Source of the DNA: Pelotomaculum propionicicum
GTDB lineage: Bacteria; Bacillota; Desulfotomaculia; Desulfotomaculales; Pelotomaculaceae
DNA: 64,000 nucleotides
Direction of reading: 5' to 3'
NCBI RefSeq assembly: GCF_004369225.1
Contig: NZ_QFFZ01000003.1
Location: 1-64,000, forward strand
Position numbers and translations under genes: made by a program. Shown one piece after another: positions 1 through 7,677 of this stretch. The notes beneath the pieces are model-generated. The model was not told the origin of the DNA. It did not search any database and saw only the letters and a program-made list of their open reading frames with translations. Within the stretch, counting starts at the first letter, position 1. Every line of letters begins with the position of its first letter.

Positions 1-61
1 AAATATTTTGGCAGAGAGCAAAAAATGAGCCGTTACCCTACATATTTATGACAATAAGTGA

Positions 62-102
62 AGGCCGCAACCCCTTTATTTGCAAGGATTGCGGCCTCTT
101 TT
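62..102 (+). terminator. Rho-independent terminator of an upstream gene
   Basis: A 9-bp stem (AGGCCGCAA at 62-70 pairs with TTGCGGCCT at 89-97) is followed by a short T-rich tail. It would end transcription of a rightward gene lying before the window. Confidence 0.75.
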
Positions 103-121
103 CGCCCTCATAACTGTCAAA

Positions 122-187
122 GTCAGGATTATATCTTTTTTCCTGACAAAAAGATATAAGAAGGCCGCGCTCCGGGGCGGGCCTTCT
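122..187 (+). promoter_or_regulatory. Nested, mutually exclusive hairpins upstream of the HtrA-like gene
   Basis: GTCAGGA (122-128) can pair with TCCTGAC (141-147). Alternatively TATATCTTTTT (130-140) can pair with AAAAAGATATA (148-158) using TCCTGAC as its loop, so the two stems exclude each other. A third stem follows, AGAAGGCC (159-166) with GGCCTTCT (180-187). The pairings are plain in the sequence; a regulatory role is inference. The rest of the first 358 bases is AT-rich and holds no gene; it probably contains the promoter of the protease gene. Confidence 0.4.
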
Positions 188-358
188 GCAAAATGCTTAT
201 TCCAGCGTATGATTAAATAAAATTTTTTATTTGAGCATGGTAATTTTTTCATTAATCTGCAGGAAGAAAGGCAATAATATATAAGATGTAATTACACTAA
301 AACTTAAAACGATTATAAGTCTTCTAATGTAAAAACCGCGCAGACAGGAGGGAAGATT

Positions 359-1486
359 TTGTTTAAGAACATCAAGCGGGCTTTTTTATTAATCATAGTA
401 ATTGCCGTCCTGGCAGCATCTAACGGGGGATGTAATTTACTCAAGCAGCCGCAGTCCAAACAAAACTCCGGGCAGGACCAGGCCGGCCTGCTGCCGGGTG
501 TGGGCCCTGATACAGTGGCTGATGTGGTCTCTTTGGCCAGCCCGGCAGTGGTGAAAATATCGACCAGGGTAACTTCACGCGGCTCAAGTGATCCCCTGTT
601 CAGCGATCCTTTTTTCCGGCAGTTCTTTGGCCTGCCGTCCCAGCCAAGGCAGGAGGAAGGCATGGGGTCTGGCTTTATCATTTCGCAGGACGGGTACATC
701 CTCACCAATGAGCATGTCATAGACGGAGCCAGCAGTATTTCTGTAACCGTGACCGGGTTTGACCGGGACCTGGAAGCAAAAGTCACAGGCGCGGACTATG
801 ACCTGGACCTGGCCCTGCTGAAAATAGAACCGGGCCGTGATCTTCCCTTTTTGAACCTGGGAAATTCAGACCAGATCAGGGTAGGCAATTGGGTTATCGC
901 CATCGGCAACCCTTACGGGCTCGACCATACGGTCACCACCGGGGTGATCAGCGCCAAAGGACGCCCGATCAGTGTCAGCGACAGGAAGTATGAGAACCTG
1001 CTGCAGACTGACGCGTCTATTAACCCGGGCAACAGCGGCGGCCCTCTCCTGGACCTGAAAGGAGAGGTTATCGGCATTAACACGGCCATCAGCTCCCAGG
1101 CGCAGGGCATTGGTTTCGCCATACCCACCAGCACCGTGCGGCAGGTGCTGGAGGATCTCAAGAACAATGTGAGCAAGAGCCGCCCCTGGGTAGGCGTGCA
1201 GGTCAGAACCGTGGACAATGAGCTGGCTCGCTACCTGGGCCTGGACAGGGCTGAAGGCGCGGTTATAGACGGAGTAATCGCAGGCAGCCCGGCAGAAAAG
1301 GCCGGCCTTAGGGAATGGGACGTTATTGTTGAGTTTAACGGCAAAAAAATAAGCAACGCCGATGAACTGGTGGCAGCCATAAAAAATACGCAGGCCGGTC
1401 AGACGGTAAATATGTCTATCATACGCAAGCGCCAGTTAAGCCAGCTGACCTTGGCGGTGGCCGAAAAGCCGCAAAATATAAGATAA
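359..1486 (+). CDS. HtrA/DegP-type serine protease with one PDZ domain
   Basis: This is a 375-aa S1C-family protease that would act outside the membrane on misfolded proteins. An N-terminal hydrophobic segment (residues 8-20) is followed by Cys25 in SNGGC; this is a poor lipobox, so it is either a lipoprotein or a signal anchor. The trypsin-like triad is visible as His119 (NEHV), Asp150 (DLALLK) and Ser226 (GNSGGP). A PDZ domain fills roughly residues 275-370. The start is TTG at 359, chosen because a strong Shine-Dalgarno AGGAGGG lies just upstream and the signal segment begins there. One PDZ domain and about 375 aa are normal for Gram-positive HtrA proteins. The substrate is unknown. Confidence 0.93.
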   Translation: MFKNIKRAFLLIIVIAVLAASNGGCNLLKQPQSKQNSGQDQAGLLPGVGPDTVADVVSLASPAVVKISTRVTSRGSSDPLFSDPFFRQFFGLPSQPRQEEGMGSGFIISQDGYILTNEHVIDGASSISVTVTGFDRDLEAKVTGADYDLDLALLKIEPGRDLPFLNLGNSDQIRVGNWVIAIGNPYGLDHTVTTGVISAKGRPISVSDRKYENLLQTDASINPGNSGGPLLDLKGEVIGINTAISSQAQGIGFAIPTSTVRQVLEDLKNNVSKSRPWVGVQVRTVDNELARYLGLDRAEGAVIDGVIAGSPAEKAGLREWDVIVEFNGKKISNADELVAAIKNTQAGQTVNMSIIRKRQLSQLTLAVAEKPQNIR

Positions 1487-1505
1487 AGAAGATCTTGCGA
1501 CGATC

Positions 1506-2050
1506 TTGGAGTTGAGAAAATTGGTTGACTGGGAGAGAGCATACAGGCTGCTGGACCAGGTAACACCCCTGGCTGTTGACTGCGGCCTGCTGTGCGGCGG
1601 CATCTGCTGCGCCGAATGGGAGAAAGGGGGGGCATGTACCTGCTGCCGGGTGAAGAAGTCATGTTTAACAGGAACGAGGAGTGGCTGACCTGGCAGGAGC
1701 ACGCCACGGAGGAATATGAGTTTTGCCCCAGCTGGAGCGGTGTTGTTTATTTTGTGAGCTGCCGGGGTGTCTGCCCGAGGGAAAAAAGGCCCTTTGCCTG
1801 CAGGACTTTTCCCGTCTTACCGTACCTCTCGCCGGGCGGCGCTCTCGAGCTGCGGCTGGATGAAGCCGCGGTGCCGGTATGCCCCCTGGTGAAGGCGGGG
1901 GATATCAGTCTTTTAGACCGGCGTTTCTTAGCCCGGGTCAGGCTGGCCTGGGAAGAACTGATCAAAGACCCGCTGATCAGGGACCATGTGGAGTGGGAGT
2001 CACGCGCTCTGGACAGGCGGGCCGGCGAGCCGTGGAGAAAACTGCTGTAA
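1506..2050 (+). pseudogene. Cysteine-cluster protein (YkgJ-like) split by a frameshift in a G7 run
   Basis: Two overlapping frames together make one plausible protein. Residues 1-40 come from the TTG start at 1506 (MELRKLVDWERA, then the cysteines of CGLLCGGICC). The remainder is read in another frame from about 1634 (MYLLPGEEVMF, then FCPSW and CRGVCPREKRPFAC). The break lies in seven G residues at 1626-1632: one more G would restore a continuous protein of about 180 aa. The clustered cysteines resemble metal-binding YkgJ/CxxCxxxC families, but no function is known. The defect may be a sequencing error, a phase-variable tract or true decay; the second part stays well conserved in character, which favours recent or technical damage. 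Confidence 0.7.
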
Positions 2051-2052
2051 TA

Positions 2053-2323
2053 TGAACGGGGACACATCAGCTAATGAACGGGGACACATCTCTATTTGGG
2101 GTGTTAATTAACGGCCGAGCTATGTCCCCGATTGTAATAATTAACGGCCGAGCTATGTCCCCGATTGGGCGATGATTGCTTAAAATTGTAGGTGCGAATT
2201 TATTCGTCAGCGGAATGGGGACACATCTCTGTTTCGGGTATTCCTTTATTGATGAGGTATGTCCCCAAGGTCTCAAGCTATTTCGGTGCTGCCACGCCTT
2301 GTCCGATTGAAATTGAACCTGCC
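2053..2323 (+). repeat. GGGGACA repeat element (copy A) with partial tandem copies
   Basis: The full element copy runs 2187-2323, starting TGTAGGTGCGAATTTATTCG and ending in the imperfect inverse CGATTGAAATTGAACCTGCC. It aligns along its whole length with the inverted copy at 11495-11671, apart from a gap of about 30 bp. In front lie partial copies: GAACGGGGACACATC occurs twice (about 2053 and 2075), and a 29-bp unit containing GGCCGAGCTATGTCCCC occurs at 2106 and again at 2139. There is no coding capacity. This looks like a REP- or MITE-type element. Confidence 0.8.
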
Positions 2324-2357
2324 ATATTAACGGTATTTAAACTCTGACTGCAAACAG

Positions 2358-2388
2358 AAACGATCGCCCATGATCGTTTTTTTATTTT
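2358..2388 (+). terminator. Rho-independent terminator before padR
   Basis: AAACGATC (2358-2365) pairs with GATCGTTT (2372-2379), followed by a T7 run and more T-rich sequence. It isolates the PadR transcription unit from upstream reads. Confidence 0.8.
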
Positions 2389-2413
2389 CCGTTAAATATT
2401 TTTTGCTTAATAC

Positions 2414-2482
2414 TTGACAGTGAAAGAAGATTGTTCCATAATCATATATAAGAACATATATATACAATAGTATATATAATGT
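2414..2482 (+). promoter_or_regulatory. Sigma-A promoter and AT-rich dyad operator of padR
   Basis: TTGACA (2414-2419), a 17-base spacer and CATAAT (2437-2442) form a near-consensus promoter. Directly downstream lie alternating TATATA arms around short centres (2445-2480), an arrangement that suits autoregulation by a PadR dimer. The operator assignment is inference. Confidence 0.65.
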
Positions 2483-2516
2483 AGTGCTTGAATATATCTT
2501 TAACAAGGAGAGTAAT

Positions 2517-3083
2517 ATGTCGCTAAAACATGCTTTACTGGGGTTCTTAAATTATGGCAGTATGTCCGGCTATGACTTGAAACAGTGCTTCGACCAGTCA
2601 ATCCAACATTTTTGGAGCGCCAACCTGAGTCAGATTTACCCAACTCTAAGCCAGTTGGAGGAAGAAGGTTTGCTGACTATGGAGGTGGCATACCAGGAAG
2701 ACCGCCCCAACCGCAAAGTCTATCACATTACGGAGGCGGGACGCGCGGAACTGCGGCGCTGGCTGCGGGAACCTATGGAAACGCCGCCGCAGCGGCAGCC
2801 CTTCCTGGTCAAAGTTTTTTTTGGCGGGAACATAGCTAAAGAAGATCTATTGGCCCAACTGCGCTGCCAGCTGTCGCTGCACAAGGAGCAGGTGAGCGCC
2901 TACCAGGGGCCGGTAAGGAAAGTCCTGCAGCAGTATATCGAGGCCACAGGCCTGGCGCAGGAAGGCCTGTTCTGGGGTCTCACACTGGAGGCGGGCATTA
3001 AACAAAAAAAAGCATGGATTGAATGGCTTGAAGAGGCCATTGTGAAAATTGAATCATTAGATATGCCCGTAACTAAAGACTAA
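2517..3083 (+). CDS. PadR-family transcriptional regulator
   Basis: A 188-aa protein with the PadR winged helix-turn-helix (residues about 5-85, including SMSGYDLKQ and YPTLSQLEEEGLL) and a C-terminal helical dimerisation domain of the Vir_act_alpha_C type. The start is ATG 2517, preceded by AAGGAG at six bases; an in-frame upstream start has no ribosome site. PadR proteins usually repress a neighbouring gene until a small ligand binds. Here the neighbour, 33 bases downstream, is the flavoprotein-SCP2 fusion, so the pair probably forms one unit controlled by the dyad operator upstream. Confidence 0.92.
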   Translation: MSLKHALLGFLNYGSMSGYDLKQCFDQSIQHFWSANLSQIYPTLSQLEEEGLLTMEVAYQEDRPNRKVYHITEAGRAELRRWLREPMETPPQRQPFLVKVFFGGNIAKEDLLAQLRCQLSLHKEQVSAYQGPVRKVLQQYIEATGLAQEGLFWGLTLEAGIKQKKAWIEWLEEAIVKIESLDMPVTKD

Positions 3084-3116
3084 GGTCCGGGGATAAAAAG
3101 AGAGGAGGCGCTATAA

Positions 3117-4253
3117 ATGAAAATTTTGGCTGTCAACGGTAGCCCGCGCGGTGAGAAGGGCAATACCGACCGCATCCTGCAGCCTTTCTTGGAAGGTGCC
3201 CGTGAGGCGGGAGGGGAGACGGAGACAATTTATCTGAAAGATCAAAAGATCAACCACTGTACCGGGTGCTTCACCTGCTGGACCAGGACACCCGGCGTTT
3301 GTGTCCATAAAGATGATATGCCCGCGCTGTTGGAGAAGATGAAGGCTGCGGACGTCCTGGTCTACGCCACACCCCTTTATATATTTACCGTAACCGGTCT
3401 GATGAAAAACTTTATGGACCGCGTTATCCCGCTGTTAAAGCCGAGTATTATCAAACGGGGCGACCAGTATATTCACCCCATGCGTCACGAGGGAATCTGG
3501 CCTAAACGGGTTATTCTCATTTCCAACTGCGGTTTCCCGGAGCGGCATCACTTTGCGGGTCTGGTAGAGACATTCCGTATTTTTACTTCCGGGCCGGACT
3601 TGGACCTCAGCGCCGCTATTTTATGCGCTGCCGGTGAGCTGCTGAAAGTACCGGAGGCGCAGGATAGTATCCGCTGGTATCTGGAGGCATCCCGCCGCGC
3701 AGGGCGGGAGCTGGCCGAATATGGTCATATTACACCCGAAACACAGGAGATACTGGAGCGCAGGCTGATAGATCCGGAAGTATATTCAAGCTTTGCCAAC
3801 ACTCACTGGGAGAGCTATGACGTTCAAGAACCGCAGCCAGAAAAAGCGGTAGAATCAGCCGGGGCAGGGACCCTTTCACCGCCGCTGCCCCTGCCGCCAA
3901 TGGGAAAAGGCATGCCGGATACCTTCCGTGAACTTATAAGCGGCCAGGCGGCAGCCTTTAACGCTGCCGCCGCGGGGAACCTGTGTGCAGATATTCAGTT
4001 TATTGTTGGCGGACAAGAGCCAGGTAACTATCTACTGCGTATAGCGGACGGCCAGTGCACCGCTCACCAGGGGACCGTCCCCGCACCTGCGCTGACAATC
4101 ACTACCCCCTCGGAGATTTGGCTGAAGATTGCCAGAGGCGAACTAAGCGGACAAACCGCCTTTATGCAGGGTTTGTACCGGACTGAAGGCGACTTTGGTT
4201 TGCTCTTGCGGATGAACGAACTCTTCTCAAAAAAGTCGAGCTCCGCTCAGTAA
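3117..4253 (+). CDS. Iron-sulfur flavoprotein-like oxidoreductase fused to an SCP2 lipid-binding domain
   Basis: A 378-aa protein. Residues 1-175 form a flavodoxin-like FMN fold (AVNGSPRGEKGNTDR phosphate loop, ATPLYIF). Four cysteines at 48, 51, 54 and 62 give CX2CX2CX7C, the compact 4Fe-4S motif of iron-sulfur flavoproteins. After a linker with PLPLPPMGKG, residues about 268-375 match SCP2 sterol/lipid carrier domains (FRELISGQAAAFN, LTITTPSEIWLKIARGEL). The SD GAGGAGG precedes ATG 3117. It likely reduces a hydrophobic, perhaps quinone-like or fatty substrate presented by the SCP2 domain; the substrate is inference. It probably shares a transcript with padR. Confidence 0.88.
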   Translation: MKILAVNGSPRGEKGNTDRILQPFLEGAREAGGETETIYLKDQKINHCTGCFTCWTRTPGVCVHKDDMPALLEKMKAADVLVYATPLYIFTVTGLMKNFMDRVIPLLKPSIIKRGDQYIHPMRHEGIWPKRVILISNCGFPERHHFAGLVETFRIFTSGPDLDLSAAILCAAGELLKVPEAQDSIRWYLEASRRAGRELAEYGHITPETQEILERRLIDPEVYSSFANTHWESYDVQEPQPEKAVESAGAGTLSPPLPLPPMGKGMPDTFRELISGQAAAFNAAAAGNLCADIQFIVGGQEPGNYLLRIADGQCTAHQGTVPAPALTITTPSEIWLKIARGELSGQTAFMQGLYRTEGDFGLLLRMNELFSKKSSSAQ

Positions 4254-4318
4254 AGGCAAGTCGGGGGAACGGTCAGGAATCCTCCGCCCAAAAGGACTTT
4301 GCTGCGCGGGCTGGTCAG

Positions 4319-4930
4319 TTGTCACTAGCTTTAAACAATTCGGTACTGGGAAGGTTTTTAAATAAGAATTTTGTTATAAGCGTCATATGTCCAATAGTTA
4401 TATTTGTCATTTTCGGCCGTTTTCAGATGAAGCTTACAGGTACTATACTAGCGGGAAGCTGGTCTGTCGCAGTTGTTTTAATACAATATATACGGGAACG
4501 TAAGATTAATATTTACGCTATAATTGGCGCGATCATTTCCTTTATCTCGTTAGTAGGTACTGTTATTTCGCGTAATCCGGTTTTCTATTTAGCGTCACCG
4601 ATAGTTACTGATTTTTTACTTGCTTTGGTTTTTCTGGGTTCTTTGCTCTTTGGCAAACCGTTGATTCAGATGTTTGCGGAGTATGAAATGAAGGATGCCT
4701 TTCCGGAGGACTTTCGTAAAAAACCAAAGTATAAATCGGCATGGAAAATTCTAACCGTAGGCTGGGGAATTCTAAGTATCACACAAGCACTTTTGAGGAT
4801 TATATTGCTTTATTCAGCGTCGATGGGAATTTATTATTCAATAAGTATGATCTATGGTAATGTTTCTACACTGCTCTTTTTCGCATTTAGTTTTTGGTTT
4901 CCCAAGTGGTATTGGGCAAGAACTGTCTAA
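4319..4930 (+). CDS. Multi-pass membrane protein, VC0807/septation-protein-A-like
   Basis: A 203-aa protein with five or six hydrophobic helices (about 18-35, 43-60, 66-86, 92-113, 150-170 and 178-195) and a charged loop EYEMKDAFPEDFRKKPKYK. The loop and the FGKPLIQMF segment recall VC0807-type proteins and intracellular septation protein A, whose function is unknown. The start is TTG 4319 with no clear Shine-Dalgarno; an internal start cannot be excluded. Its base composition is visibly more AT-rich than the flanking genes, which suggests separate acquisition. It converges on the leftward glcF gene with nine bases between them. Confidence 0.7.
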   Translation: MSLALNNSVLGRFLNKNFVISVICPIVIFVIFGRFQMKLTGTILAGSWSVAVVLIQYIRERKINIYAIIGAIISFISLVGTVISRNPVFYLASPIVTDFLLALVFLGSLLFGKPLIQMFAEYEMKDAFPEDFRKKPKYKSAWKILTVGWGILSITQALLRIILLYSASMGIYYSISMIYGNVSTLLFFAFSFWFPKWYWARTV

Positions 4931-4939
4931 AAACTAAGC

Positions 4940-6145
4940 TCAGAAACCGATTCCCAAACCTTGGGCCAGGAGTTCGACCGGGTGGAGCACAGGGATCAGC
5001 AGGCCCTGTTTTGACAGCCCGTGCCGGATTTGCATGGTGCAGGAGGGGCAGCAGGTTGCCACAACCTCTGCTCCTGTTTCTTTTATCGAGGATATCTTTT
5101 TATCAAGTATGCTCATGCTGGTGTCGTAGTTGTAAAAAGAAAAGGAGCCGCCGCCCCCGCAGCAGTTGTTCGCGCCGGGCATTTCCCTGAACTCGCCGCA
5201 AGTCCGGCCCAGCAGCTCGCGCGGCCCGGCTGTAATTCCCTGGGCTTTGGCCAGGTGGCAGGGGTCGTGGTAGGTTATAACCTTATTGATTTTTTGCAGA
5301 TGGCGCCCGGTAAGGAGATCATTGAGCAGTTCCGATAAATCCAGTATCTCCATGCCTTTTAATGCGATGCTTTCCCGCAGTGCGGCTGAGCAGGAGGCGC
5401 AGTCGGTGACCACCGCTTCCACCCCCAGGCGCTGAAAAGCGGCTGAATTGAAGTTGGCCAGGGCTTCTGCGGCCTCTGTTTGCCCGTTTTCCTCCTGGGG
5501 CAGGCCGCAGCACTTTAATTCCGCCGGGGTAACAACTTCACAGCCCAGCCGTGCGAGCACAGCTACCGTGCTTCTAGCCACAGCCGGGAATAAAAAGTTG
5601 GTGGCGCAGCCCAGAAAATATCCCACTCTCATTTTAGGGGTACCCTCAGCTTTGGTGATTTCCTGGATGAAGGACCGCGCCTGCCGGCTGGGCAGTTTGC
5701 CGGGCAGGTTCAGGGCGGGCGGCAGCAGCCCTAGAGAATTGCCCAGGCCGGTCAGGCCAAGGTTTTGGCAGCCTCTGAACAGGCCGGCTGAAAGTTGCAG
5801 CAGCCGGGGGCGGGTCCAGATTTCCTTGAAAATAATTCTCTGCAGAGAGGACGGTACTTCCCTGGCCAGCAGGGAGCGGGTGGCGGTGACAATTTTATGA
5901 ACAGGGATGGCCGAGGGGCATTCCTTCGTACAGGCCTGGCAGAGCAGGCAGCGGGACATCTGGGCGGCGACCCCGGCACTTGCCTTAACCTCACCGCTGG
6001 CCAGCATGTGGGCCAGAAAAACCTTCGCCCTTGGTGTGGCCGTCTCATTTCTGACTACTTCAAAGACCGGGCAGACAGAACGGCACTGCCCGCAGCGCAC
6101 ACAGCGCAGGTAATGATCTTTAAGTTCGGGCAGTTCCTCAAACAC
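4940..6145 (-). CDS. Glycolate/lactate oxidase-type iron-sulfur subunit (GlcF-like)
   Basis: A 401-aa protein with two 4Fe-4S motifs of the CxxCxxCxxxCP kind (Cys15/18/21/25 and Cys66/69/72/76), then two cysteine-rich CCG domains (CCGLPQEENG and CCGGGGSFSF), as in GlcF and HdrD-type electron carriers. It would pass electrons from the flavoprotein partner to a membrane or soluble acceptor. The start is GTG 6145 with GGAGGGGG upstream, inside the end of the preceding FAD-subunit gene (8-base overlap), so translation is probably coupled. Substrates such as glycolate, D-lactate or another 2-hydroxyacid cannot be told apart from sequence. Confidence 0.9.
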   Translation of the reverse strand: MFEELPELKDHYLRCVRCGQCRSVCPVFEVVRNETATPRAKVFLAHMLASGEVKASAGVAAQMSRCLLCQACTKECPSAIPVHKIVTATRSLLAREVPSSLQRIIFKEIWTRPRLLQLSAGLFRGCQNLGLTGLGNSLGLLPPALNLPGKLPSRQARSFIQEITKAEGTPKMRVGYFLGCATNFLFPAVARSTVAVLARLGCEVVTPAELKCCGLPQEENGQTEAAEALANFNSAAFQRLGVEAVVTDCASCSAALRESIALKGMEILDLSELLNDLLTGRHLQKINKVITYHDPCHLAKAQGITAGPRELLGRTCGEFREMPGANNCCGGGGSFSFYNYDTSMSILDKKISSIKETGAEVVATCCPSCTMQIRHGLSKQGLLIPVLHPVELLAQGLGIGF

Positions 6146-7580
6146 TTCCCTGATCCCCCTCCGGGGCCAGCAGTTTGCCGGGGTTCATGATGTTGCACGG
6201 ATCCAATGCTTTCTTAACCCTCTTCATAATCGTGGCCGCCTCGCCGTGTTCAGCCAGGGTGTACTGGTTTCTGACCGCACCGACCCCGTGCTCGCCGGTG
6301 GTGGAGCCGCCCAGTTCTATAGCCAGCCGGTGAATGGCGTCAACCAACCCGTTGGCACTGGCGACTTCTTCCGGGCTTTCCAGGTTGATCACCGGGGCGG
6401 TGTGAATATTGCCGTCCCCGATGTGGCCGTAGTTAACAACTGTAACACCGAATTGCCGGCTCAGTTCTTTAATCCTACGCAGTGATTCTGTAACTCTGTT
6501 TAAGGGGACGCTGATATCTTCGCCGGCGAAGATCCTGCTGCCGTCTGCCCGGAGCCTGGCGGCGGCAATGGCCACTACACTCCGGCCCCGCCACAGGTCG
6601 GCCATACGCTGAGGGTTGGTGGCCCATTCCACGGAAGCAGCGCGCCTGCCGGCAATCTCGGCGATCTGCCGGCCTTCCCACTCAACACTGGCCGGGTTGC
6701 CGTCAACTTCAAAGATAAGTATGGCTTCGGCGGCCGGGAGATTGATCTCCGGTTTGTAAAGGTTGATAGCCTGGATCGCTGAAGAGTCTAAAATTTCTAT
6801 GCCCGAGGGCAGGATGCCAGACTGGTAAACATCCAGCACTGTTGCGGGCGCCTGGTCAAGTTCACTGAAAACAGCCATGGCGATGCCGCGCGCTTTGGGA
6901 CGGGGCCATACCCGCAAACGCACTTTGGTGATAACCCCCAATATGCCTTCCGACCCCACGAAAAGTTTGGTGAGGTTTAAGCCGGACACGTTTTTTAAAG
7001 CCCTGCAGCCGACCCCGCCGGTGTTGATGACCTGGCCGTCAGGCAGCACCACTTCCAGGCCAAGGACGTATTGCTCGGTGGCGCCGTATTTTACCGCCCG
7101 CAAGCCGCTGGAGTTGTTGGCGACCATGCCGCCTATGGTGCACATGCGGGTGCTGCCGGGGTCGGGCGGGAAAAACAGGCCGTGGCCGGCCAGGTGCTCG
7201 TTAAGCTTGTAATGCACCACGCCTGGCCTGACAAAAACCTGCATATTTTCGGTGTCAACCTCTTCGATGGTATCCCAGGCAGACAGGTCGAGAACTATCC
7301 CGCCGCGGGTGGCCAGGCAGCCGCAGGTTTCCCCGCTGCCGGCGCCCCTGGGCACAACCGGTATGCTGTGCGCGCAGGCCAGCCGCAGCACCGCGGATAC
7401 TTCCTCAGTGCTTTGGGGCAGCACTACCGCGTCGGGCACAAAACTCTGGAACCTGGCCATGAACGAGCTGTCATAGCTGTACAGCTTTAGCTCCAGGTTG
7501 CCGGTAAGCACCCGCTCCGCCGGAAATATTTTTTTAAGTTCAGCCCCCAGACGTGCTTTGTCCAATGCTAAACACCTCAT
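6138..7580 (-). CDS. FAD-linked 2-hydroxyacid dehydrogenase (GlcD-like)
   Basis: A 480-aa flavoprotein of the VAO/PCMH type. The FAD-binding domain spans about residues 40-220 (VVPRGAGSGETCG, GMVANNSSG, VGSEGILGVITK) and the C-terminal oxidase domain about 225-470 (NYGHIGDGNIH, STTGEHGVG). It oxidises a 2-hydroxyacid and hands electrons to the GlcF-like partner. The ATG at 7580 has no ribosome site of its own; GAGGTG lies inside its first codons and fits a TTG start at 7565 (MDKARLGAELKK), which may be the true start. A palindromic repeat lies immediately upstream. Confidence 0.9.
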   Translation of the reverse strand: MRCLALDKARLGAELKKIFPAERVLTGNLELKLYSYDSSFMARFQSFVPDAVVLPQSTEEVSAVLRLACAHSIPVVPRGAGSGETCGCLATRGGIVLDLSAWDTIEEVDTENMQVFVRPGVVHYKLNEHLAGHGLFFPPDPGSTRMCTIGGMVANNSSGLRAVKYGATEQYVLGLEVVLPDGQVINTGGVGCRALKNVSGLNLTKLFVGSEGILGVITKVRLRVWPRPKARGIAMAVFSELDQAPATVLDVYQSGILPSGIEILDSSAIQAINLYKPEINLPAAEAILIFEVDGNPASVEWEGRQIAEIAGRRAASVEWATNPQRMADLWRGRSVVAIAAARLRADGSRIFAGEDISVPLNRVTESLRRIKELSRQFGVTVVNYGHIGDGNIHTAPVINLESPEEVASANGLVDAIHRLAIELGGSTTGEHGVGAVRNQYTLAEHGEAATIMKRVKKALDPCNIMNPGKLLAPEGDQGSV

Positions 7581-7590
7581 TAACTAATTT

Positions 7591-7677
7591 GTGAGACAAG
7601 GGTTTGAGACAAGAGAACCGTCCCCTTGTCTCACTACCCTTGTCTCACTCTGTCCCCTTGTCTCACTCTTGTCTCAC
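7591..7677. repeat. GAGACAAG / AACCGTCCCC palindromic repeat
   Basis: The word GTGAGACAAG or TGAGACAAG occurs twice in forward orientation (7591 and 7605), then four times reversed as CTTGTCTCAC (ending about 7634, 7648, 7666 and 7677). The core AGAACCGTCCCC lies near the middle. The last word overlaps the TGA stop codon (7674-7676) of the leftward deacetylase gene. A related core recurs at 60181-60225. Confidence 0.75.

Noticed and set aside
5448-7490. Several long rightward open frames opposite glcF and glcD
   Set aside because: They lie antisense to well-conserved genes with intact motifs and have no ribosome sites or recognisable domains; they reflect GC-rich codon bias.
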